Assembly (NCBI GenBank): GCA_964642045.1
Contig: CAZXLZ010000032.1
Coordinates: 1-13,553 of the forward strand
Source: RGIG5057 sp964642045
GTDB taxonomy: Bacteria > Bacillota > Clostridia > TANB77 > CAG-465
Reading direction: 5' to 3'
Length of the DNA stretch: 13,553 bases
Part shown: in pieces, positions 6,341 to 11,899 of the stretch
How positions within the stretch are numbered: the first letter of the stretch is position 1
Layout: every line of letters begins with the position of its first letter
Program-made: the position numbers and the translations under genes
The notes under the pieces: model-generated
Databases searched by the model: none
What the model was told of the DNA's origin: nothing
The model's input: only the letters and a program-made list of their open reading frames with translations

Positions 6341-7789
6341 TTATTCAGCAGTTACCTCTAATGCGATTGCATAGAGGAGCTCGTCTCCATCATATACACC
6401 GATAAAAGCACTGCCTTCCTTTTCGAAGATAAACTCGCCATTAGAGTTTATCTGAACGAAGTCCGCCTCTGAACATGTCAGACGCTTGTCTTCAAGTTCA
6501 GGAAGAACGTACTTGCCGCCCACATGAACTTTAAGTTCACGAATCTCAGCGGAAGAGTAAGCTCTTATTTCAAAGAGCTCTTCTCCGTTTGCATTTACCA
6601 CTTTGTAAGTGGTGGAAGCCTTTTCATTTGCCTCTATGGTAACTGTGTGGTTACCATTTTCGTCTGAAGTCATAGATGCCTCAAACGACGTATTATCTTC
6701 GCCTACTAAAGAGCACTCTCCATTGTAGGAAAATTCAAAAGATGCGGGAGAATGCGCCATCATCTCAATGAGCTGATAACAGCGCAACTGGTAAATGCCA
6801 TAAGCATCGCCGCAGCGATATGTAAGCTTATACTCACCAGGCTGGTTAGCCTGGATAGTATAAGTGCCATTTTCCTTCTCGCTGATCGTGACGTTGTCAC
6901 TATCAGCAGTGAAAGAATCTTCATTAGCAGGGTCTGCATTGAAGGAAACTGTCTGGCCTACATAGGCCTCTACGTTTCCTCTGATATCAAAAGAGTAGAA
7001 GTAAAGTTCTACTCGGACGTTATCACTAACGTCCTTAAAGAGCACCCTTGTAGCGCCCTTTTTTAAAGCCGTAACGTGGAGCATTTTTACTCCATCTTTT
7101 TCCTCAATCTCAACCTCGCTAACACCCTCGGCGCTTGCTGCACTAAAAGCTTTTAAGTAGGATGAAGAGGTTACTTGTACAGTAATATCTTCCCCGGTTG
7201 CCATGATGAATTCTTTCGAGGAAAATTCATCATTTTCTGTAACCGTAACCTCCAATTGCATGAGAACGTTACCACTAAAGTCACTTACTAAGAAGAAGTC
7301 ATCTCCTTCATTAGCTGCGACTATCTTGACAAGAGTACCCTCGTCAGTACGTTCAGCAGAATGCATGATAGCATTCCCTGAGTTTGAGCAAACAACCCCA
7401 TTATTTTTATCGAGTATGAACTCTTTTACTTGCCCTACGGCAAGTATGAGTTTTTGAGGCTTAGCTTCAAAGTGGCTTTCCTCAACTTCAATATTAATGA
7501 GCAACTTTTCTTCTCCCCCATCAATAAGGGACAAGGAAGTTGTGCCAGCCGCTGTGCCAGTTAGTTCAAGTTTATACTCATTTCCCACACTTGACATGTT
7601 CGCCCGAACAGTTCCTTCATCATATGACAGCGATAAATCGCCATCATATGAAAAAGACAGTGTCTTTTCTGAACCGACGTGCAGTGAAACTGCAAGAGGT
7701 TCCTGAACGGCTGATACTTTTGCGCTACCAAGCGCAAAAATAAGTACAAGGCATATAAGAACGATTGAAATAATTGTGTTTTTCTTCAT
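6341..7789 (-). CDS. Secreted protein of six Ig-like beta repeats
   Basis: The 482-residue protein begins with a signal peptide (MKKN, hydrophobic 6-20, likely cut near SAKVSA at 22-27). The rest is a chain of about six beta-rich units of 70-80 residues, each with alternating hydrophobic strands and a GxxxTLxxS or VGQxxEF-type opening (near 35, 110, 188, 269, 347 and 418). They resemble bacterial Ig-like (BIG-type) domains. No LPXTG motif, SLH domain, lipobox or catalytic domain is visible, so how it stays at the surface is unclear. Residues 1 to about 350 are homologous to the 603-residue protein at 8660; the last 130 residues are not. GAAAGGA lies eight bases before the ATG. Base composition is well above the host (about 42% GC in a hand-counted row against about 22% in a core gene row), a sign of recent transfer or recombination. 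Function is unknown. Confidence 0.85.
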   Translation of the reverse strand: MKKNTIISIVLICLVLIFALGSAKVSAVQEPLAVSLHVGSEKTLSFSYDGDLSLSYDEGTVRANMSSVGNEYKLELTGTAAGTTSLSLIDGGEEKLLINIEVEESHFEAKPQKLILAVGQVKEFILDKNNGVVCSNSGNAIMHSAERTDEGTLVKIVAANEGDDFFLVSDFSGNVLMQLEVTVTENDEFSSKEFIMATGEDITVQVTSSSYLKAFSAASAEGVSEVEIEEKDGVKMLHVTALKKGATRVLFKDVSDNVRVELYFYSFDIRGNVEAYVGQTVSFNADPANEDSFTADSDNVTISEKENGTYTIQANQPGEYKLTYRCGDAYGIYQLRCYQLIEMMAHSPASFEFSYNGECSLVGEDNTSFEASMTSDENGNHTVTIEANEKASTTYKVVNANGEELFEIRAYSSAEIRELKVHVGGKYVLPELEDKRLTCSEADFVQINSNGEFIFEKEGSAFIGVYDGDELLYAIALEVTAE

Positions 7790-7837
7790 TTTTAGTTTCC
7801 TTTCAGTATATAATTTAAGTTTCTAATATATATATCA

Positions 7838-7862
7838 CTGCCACCATATTATTGGATAGCAG
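7838..7862 (-). promoter_or_regulatory. Conserved leader hairpin, copy 1
   Basis: In the leader of the 482-residue gene, CTGCTATC pairs with GGTGGCAG (8 bp, two G-U pairs) around a nine-base loop. The same hairpin is kept almost base for base in the leader of the paralogue at 10517-10541, although the surrounding leader has diverged. Its role is unknown; translation control or RNA stability are both possible. Confidence 0.5.
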
Positions 7863-7910
7863 GAACTCAAAGATAACTGTATCTGAACGACTTTAAAAGT
7901 CTACAACTAT

Positions 7911-7939
7911 ATTATACCATATTATGTAAATAAAGTCAA
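7911..7939 (-). promoter_or_regulatory. Promoter of the 482-residue Ig-like gene
   Basis: On the minus strand TTGACT (7939-7934) and TATAAT (7916-7911) are spaced by 17 bp. The spacer is almost the same as in the paralogue's promoter. The predicted leader is about 115 nt. The -35 lies in the end of an inverted repeat. Confidence 0.8.
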
Positions 7940-7972
7940 TATTTATGTGAATTGTTTTACATAAATATTGAC
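7935..7972. repeat. 14-bp inverted repeat over the -35, copy 1
   Basis: GTCAATATTTATGT (7935-7948) is repeated in perfect inverse as ACATAAATATTGAC (7959-7972) with a 10-nt gap. One arm overlaps the -35 of the gene to the left. The same repeat occurs at the paralogue with a matched G:C to A:T change. It may be an operator for a dimeric regulator. Confidence 0.75.
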
Positions 7973-7985
7973 ATTGCCAGTATGA

Positions 7986-8054
7986 CTAAATGCCGGAATT
8001 ACAGCATGAATTATTGTTTGACAATGAACTACTATTATTTGAGCATAAAGCAAG
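7986..8054 (-). pseudogene. Truncated copy of the small Asn-rich membrane peptide gene
   Basis: Read leftwards this encodes LALCSNNSSSLSNNNSCCNSGI and a TAG stop, matching the last 22 residues of the intact small protein at 10674-10817. The match ends abruptly near 8054, where sequence joining the IS3 remnant begins, so the start, membrane helix and ribosome site are lost. It shows that the small gene was part of the duplicated unit. Confidence 0.7.
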
Positions 8055-8111
8055 AAAAAACAGTTCAAAAAATATATCAAAATACACTTTTGAAAGGAGA
8101 TTTATATTTTT

Positions 8112-8600
8112 ATGGCAAAGAAAGATAAAAATATACTAAGCAAGAAAAAGAAGAATACGTTAAGATGCACCAAAATGGAATCTCAACCAATACAATAAGA
8201 ATGTGGTAATATAATGCAAAATACTGAATTAAATATTGTAAGAAAACGTGGTAGACAAATAAAAGATTTATCTAAAAAATACTGGAAAGAAAGATATGAA
8301 ATATAAAAAAACATGCCTTACTCAAGGCACAATGAGAGATAAACTATCTTTTATTAATTTATATAGAAATTATTCTAAACTTTTAAATATGTATGACGTT
8401 TTAAAAATAAGCTCTAAAACTTACTATAATATAGAAATAAAGAAGATTAACATTATTATGATTATTTAACAATAAAAGAAATATTTGATGATTCAAAATG
8501 TATATATAGATATATTAGGATTGTTGATGTACTACTTAAAAAATATTATGTAATTATGAATAGAACAAAGCTGAAAAATAAAGTTAAAAATGAATTTTAA
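8112..8600 (+). mobile_element. Decayed IS3-family insertion sequence remnant
   Basis: Pieces of both transposase frames can be read with frame breaks. MAKKDKNILSKKKK (from 8112) continues in another frame at 8153 as EYVKMHQNGISTNTIRMW, the helix-turn-helix part of OrfA. Near 8340-8430 KLSFINLYRNYSKLLNMYDVLKISSKTYYN resembles the start of OrfB, and near 8455-8600 the frame reads YYDYLTIKEIFDDSKC then IVDVLLKKYYVIMNRTKL, typical of IS150-like OrfB. The catalytic DDE core is absent. Several stops and frameshifts show it is dead. AAAGGAGA at 8093-8100 is the old ribosome site. Terminal inverted repeats and target duplications were not found. It lies between the two paralogous cassettes and abuts the cut small gene. 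Confidence 0.75.
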
Positions 8601-8610
8601 ATAAAAAGAA

Positions 8611-8640
8611 ATAGCAAAAATTCAATAGAATTTTTGCTAT
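8611..8640. terminator. Terminator of the 603-residue gene
   Basis: ATAGCAAAAATTC (8611-8623) and GAATTTTTGCTAT (8628-8640) form a perfect 13-bp stem with a four-base loop. Leftwards it is followed by TTTCTTTTTATTT, as expected for the gene ending at 8660. The right flank on the plus strand is A-rich, so action is mostly leftward. Confidence 0.85.
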
Positions 8641-8659
8641 CAAAAAAACATAATCAGTC

Positions 8660-10471
8660 TTAGTATATTATAACGGATTTCATAAAGAAAGTGTTGCAAT
8701 CGAACTCATACTCTTTAATGTATGGATTTTTAAATCCGGACAGTGTTATTAATGTTTTGGTGCTACCATTATCATAGTATCCCAATACCATAGTGGCATG
8801 TCTCTGATTATTCCCTATAGGTGTATTAAGAAGAACTGGTATTCCATTATCTATGCATTCAGTTATTTCATTCCAAGTTTTTAAGTCTTCCACTTTTGCT
8901 ACTTTACCATAAAGTTTTGCAAACGAAGCTATAGTTTCGTTATTGCTTTTATTCCAAGACGTACCGCTGTTGGGATCAAAATTGATCATATCACAAAGCT
9001 TTGTGTACTCTTTTTGTGACATATTGAACTTATAAAACTCAAACACGTTGGTAATTGCGGTGGGATAGCAATTAGTATTGCCAATACCTTGGTAGTGTTG
9101 CTCAAATTCAGCTGAATAACGCCAGTTAAAGTTATTGTATCCAGCAAGATAAGTAGCTTCAGACGTAACCTCAATAACTAATTTAGTTTTTCCAGCAGCA
9201 GAAAAACTAATGGTAGTTTTACCAGGTTTTATACCCTTTATTTCTAAAGAGTATTTATTACCATCCTGTTTGAGCAGTGTACTCAGATAATTGTCACTGC
9301 AATTCTTGGTCATTTCCAGTGTTCCATCATAACTAAACGAGATTATTTTTGAGGAACCAATCTTTACAGAAAGGCTTTGTGTCATGGGGCTTTCTTCGTT
9401 ATAGGAAGCTTCAACTTCCTTAGGAGAATTTTCCATCACCTCAACTTCTTGATAGCAATTCAATCTATAAAGTGCATAGGCAGCAGGTCCCGCCTTGTAC
9501 TTTATAGTATATGTACCAGGTTTGCTAGCAGAGATAGTGTAAGTACCATCTACTTTCTCTGAAATCTCTATCCACTCACTATCACAAGTAAGTGAATCGC
9601 TAAGCTCAGATGCAGCATTGAAATTTATGGACTGTCCAACATAAGCATCTATGTTTCCACGAATGTCAAAAATATAGAACCATAACTCAATGCGAACATT
9701 GTTTTCTGCATCCAAGAATTGTACTCGTGCAGTACCTTTCTCTAAAGCAGTCACATGAAGTACTTGAGTTCCGTTGTCTGCTTCTTTAACTTCAACATCG
9801 GTTATATCTTCAGAGTTTGATACACTAAAAGCCTTTAACAAAATAGAAGAATTTACTTGTATATTAAGATTTTCTCCAGTTGCCATTATAAACTCTTGAG
9901 AAGTAAATTCCTTATTTTTGCTAACAAAAACTTCCAACTGCAAAAGAACATTTCCCTGCAAGTCAGATATTACGAGTAAATCTTCTCCTGTATTAGCCCC
10001 TACTACCTTAATGATAGTACCATCGTTGGTAATCTCAGAGGAATGCATGATAGCATTCCCAGAATTTGTGACAACAACTAAATCACTGTAGTTAATCACA
10101 AATTCTTTTATTTGACCTACGTCAAGCTCTAATCTTTGAAGATTATCTATCGATGAGATTGCCTCAACCGTAACATCAAAGCTGAGCTTTTCTGTCCCCT
10201 CATCAAGAAGGAAAAGAGAAGTTGTGCCGATAGACATGCCAGTTAATTCAAGTGTATACTCATTTCCTACACTTGAAATATTCGCCTGAACACTTCCTTC
10301 ATCATATGACAGTGACAAGTCTCCGTCATATGAGAATGTTAAAGTCTTCTGATACCCAATGTGTAGAGAAACTGAAACAGCTTCAGCTGCAGCGGACACT
10401 TTCGCATTACAAAATACAAAAACAAATACAAGGAATATAAGAATGATTGAAATAATGTTGTTCTTTTTCAT
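8660..10471 (-). CDS. Secreted Ig-like repeat protein with C-terminal C39-like cysteine peptidase domain
   Basis: The 603-residue protein has a signal peptide (hydrophobic 6-20, likely cut near CNAKVSA). Four Ig-like units (about 30-345) match the 482-residue paralogue. A fifth (about 365-437) resembles unit 1 again: IGSSKIISFSYDG against IGYQKTLTFSYDG. The end (445-603) is a papain-fold domain of the peptidase C39-like type, with Gln461 and Cys468 in YQGIGNTNCYPTAI and His558 in QRHATMVLGYYDNG. The third catalytic residue is not certain; Asn582 in FKNPY is a candidate. A secreted peptidase acting on host, rival or self surface proteins is an inference. Such domains can also act as transglutaminase-like or cross-linking enzymes. 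CTGAAAGGA lies about 12 bases before the ATG. GC content is between that of the paralogue and the host. Confidence 0.87.
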   Translation of the reverse strand: MKKNNIISIILIFLVFVFVFCNAKVSAAAEAVSVSLHIGYQKTLTFSYDGDLSLSYDEGSVQANISSVGNEYTLELTGMSIGTTSLFLLDEGTEKLSFDVTVEAISSIDNLQRLELDVGQIKEFVINYSDLVVVTNSGNAIMHSSEITNDGTIIKVVGANTGEDLLVISDLQGNVLLQLEVFVSKNKEFTSQEFIMATGENLNIQVNSSILLKAFSVSNSEDITDVEVKEADNGTQVLHVTALEKGTARVQFLDAENNVRIELWFYIFDIRGNIDAYVGQSINFNAASELSDSLTCDSEWIEISEKVDGTYTISASKPGTYTIKYKAGPAAYALYRLNCYQEVEVMENSPKEVEASYNEESPMTQSLSVKIGSSKIISFSYDGTLEMTKNCSDNYLSTLLKQDGNKYSLEIKGIKPGKTTISFSAAGKTKLVIEVTSEATYLAGYNNFNWRYSAEFEQHYQGIGNTNCYPTAITNVFEFYKFNMSQKEYTKLCDMINFDPNSGTSWNKSNNETIASFAKLYGKVAKVEDLKTWNEITECIDNGIPVLLNTPIGNNQRHATMVLGYYDNGSTKTLITLSGFKNPYIKEYEFDCNTFFMKSVIIY

Positions 10472-10516
10472 TACGTTGATATTTCCTTTCAGATAATTAT
10501 TTCTATATATATATTA

Positions 10517-10541
10517 CTGCCACCATATTATTTGATAGCAG
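10517..10541 (-). promoter_or_regulatory. Conserved leader hairpin, copy 2
   Basis: Same stem as at 7838-7862: CTGCTATC with GGTGGCAG, the loop differing by one base. Distance to the start codon is about 46 nt in both copies. It is followed in the transcript by a run of TA repeats in both. Confidence 0.5.
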
Positions 10542-10588
10542 GAATTCGGATATAAATTTCTATCGAAACCAAAATGACATACATTTAT

Positions 10589-10617
10589 ATTATACCATAT
10601 TATGTAAATATAATCAA
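10589..10617 (-). promoter_or_regulatory. Promoter of the Ig-like/peptidase gene
   Basis: On the minus strand TTGATT (10617-10612) and TATAAT (10594-10589) are spaced by 17 bp. The spacer differs from that of copy 1 at only one or two bases. Confidence 0.78.
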
Positions 10618-10663
10618 TATTTATGTAAAACAATTCGATTAAATCACATAAATATTGATTATA
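10609..10663. repeat. 18-bp inverted repeat over the -35, copy 2
   Basis: Bases 10609-10626 are the exact reverse complement of 10646-10663 (TATAATCAATATTTATGT and its inverse), with a 19-nt gap. The arms share the 12-base core of the repeat at 7935-7972; the gap sequences differ in length and content. It lies between the small peptide gene and the promoter, with the -35 inside one arm. It lacks a T-run, so it is not a normal terminator. Confidence 0.8.
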
Positions 10664-10673
10664 ATAAGTATAA

Positions 10674-10817
10674 TTAAATTCCAGAATTACAGCAAGAATT
10701 ATTGCTAGATAATGAATTATTATTATTTGAGCATAAAGCAAGAAGCAGAATAATTGCAACAATTATTATTATATAAATTAAGCAGGAACCATTTCCATTA
10801 TTATTATTAAAAAACAT
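10674..10817 (-). CDS. Small Asn-rich membrane peptide, 47 residues
   Basis: A short frame reads MFFNNNNGNGSC, then a hydrophobic helix (LIYIIIIVAIILLLAL), then a Cys/Asn/Ser-rich tail ending NSCCNSGI. TTGGAGGTAT, with GGAGG seven to eight bases before the ATG, is a very good ribosome site. It resembles in style the small Asn/Cys-rich membrane peptides of clostridia, some of them spore-related, but I do not recognise the family. A truncated copy of it lies at the same relative place before the 482-residue paralogue, which supports a real gene. It precedes the Ig-like/peptidase gene on the same strand, separated by the inverted repeat and promoter. No clear promoter of its own was found in the AT-rich DNA before it. 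Confidence 0.65.
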   Translation of the reverse strand: MFFNNNNGNGSCLIYIIIIVAIILLLALCSNNNNSLSSNNSCCNSGI

Positions 10818-10969
10818 ATTTGATACCTCCAAACTTCGTAATACGCTTTATATAACTATATTATTAAATAAATTATTATAGTGTTACAAAATTAATTAGA
10901 CTTTTATACTATAATAATTTAGTTATTATGATATTTATATTTCAGCTTAGGTAAATATTAAAATTTTAA
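10818..10969. other. AT-rich intergenic DNA, nothing clear
   Basis: Apart from the GGAGG site of the small peptide gene at its left end, this divergent intergenic stretch holds only weak TATAAT-like hexamers. No hairpin, tRNA or coding frame with a ribosome site was seen. Confidence 0.5.
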
Positions 10970-10998
10970 TTGTTTTTTTGCATTTTGTGTTATATAAT
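10970..10998 (+). promoter_or_regulatory. Promoter of the membrane-anchored protein gene
   Basis: TTGTTT (10970-10975) and TATAAT (10993-10998) are spaced by 17 bp, about 26 bases before the ATG at 11025. Confidence 0.6.
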
Positions 10999-11024
10999 GT
11001 ATGTATTTAGAGGTGAAATGAAAT

Positions 11025-11864
11025 ATGGATAGAAAATATATAGTTATAATTGCTTTGTCAGTAATATTCATAGCTTTACTTGCTATGGGAATTTCATACA
11101 CAGCTACTAAAGATAAAAATAACATAATTGATAATAAGGATAATTTAGGTAAAGATGTAAATCAGACAAGTAATGAAAATAATTTGCCAGATGATTCAAG
11201 TGAATATAAATTAATTAATAAAAATAGTGCTGTAGCTAATAGACTTCTTGATTTTGTACCAAAATTTTATCAAACATATGTTGATAAAATGAGTGAGGAT
11301 TATATGTTATATGATGCAATTAGCAGACTTTCAATGAAAGAAGATGTACAAACTGTTACTATAGGAGAATTCTATGGATATAAATATTCTGATGTAGATG
11401 ATATTTATAAAGAAGTATATGGTGAAAATTTATCAGCACCTAAAAAAGCTTCTTATTCTGTGCCAGTGGAATATATAAAATCAAGTGATGTTTTTTGCAT
11501 ATATCCACATAGTTCAGATAATACAGATAACATGATGGTTGTAAAAAGTGTAGAAGAAAATGATGAATTTTATAAAGTTACTGTATACTCAGTTTGTGTT
11601 TATGTAGATATTAATTCTAATAATTATGATGCAGTATATGTCATAACAAAAGATACAATGAGTAAATTTTACTCTATTGGTCTTAGAAATGATCCAACTA
11701 TAGTTTCTACATATAAAAAATTTGAGCTTACTGATGAAGAGTTTAAACCGGAAGATGTAGTAGAAAAATATGAAAGTTATTTACCACAGATAGAGTTTTA
11801 TTTAAAAAAATTAGATGAAAGAGGAACAAAGTATTATGTTTATGATATAAAGGACATATATTAA
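11025..11864 (+). CDS. Membrane-anchored extracytoplasmic protein of unknown function
   Basis: The 279-residue protein has one N-terminal membrane helix (about 5-25) preceded by MDRK, with no lipobox cysteine, so it is probably an uncleaved anchor. A low-complexity Asn/Asp/Lys linker (30-60) leads to a mixed alpha/beta domain (about 65-279) rich in Tyr, Asp and Val. I recognise no family and see no catalytic motif. AGAGGTGA lies eight bases before the ATG. It has a promoter of its own and is followed after 35 bp by the acyl-CoA synthetase-like gene on the same strand, with no terminator between, so the two probably share a transcript. Codon use is that of the host core. Confidence 0.85.
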   Translation: MDRKYIVIIALSVIFIALLAMGISYTATKDKNNIIDNKDNLGKDVNQTSNENNLPDDSSEYKLINKNSAVANRLLDFVPKFYQTYVDKMSEDYMLYDAISRLSMKEDVQTVTIGEFYGYKYSDVDDIYKEVYGENLSAPKKASYSVPVEYIKSSDVFCIYPHSSDNTDNMMVVKSVEENDEFYKVTVYSVCVYVDINSNNYDAVYVITKDTMSKFYSIGLRNDPTIVSTYKKFELTDEEFKPEDVVEKYESYLPQIEFYLKKLDERGTKYYVYDIKDIY

Positions 11865-11899
11865 TATAATACTAAATCGTCTATTTTAGGAGGTTTTAA

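Noticed and set aside
6752..7743. Several plus-strand ORFs inside the Ig-like gene
   Set aside because: They are antisense to a long frame with signal peptide and repeats. The raised GC content of this gene makes stops rarer and creates such shadows.
7831..7972. CRISPR-like repeat pattern near the two leaders
   Set aside because: Only two copies exist, 2.7 kb apart, as part of a duplicated cassette. There is no array of regular spacers.
10609..10663. The 18-bp inverted repeat as a terminator for the small peptide gene
   Set aside because: No T-run follows on the minus strand and the arm holds the -35 of the next gene, so an operator is more likely.
10514..10762. 82-residue minus-strand ORF upstream of the peptidase gene
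   Set aside because: It reads through the small peptide gene in another frame, across the inverted repeat and promoter, has no ribosome site, and its sequence is what AT-rich DNA gives by chance.
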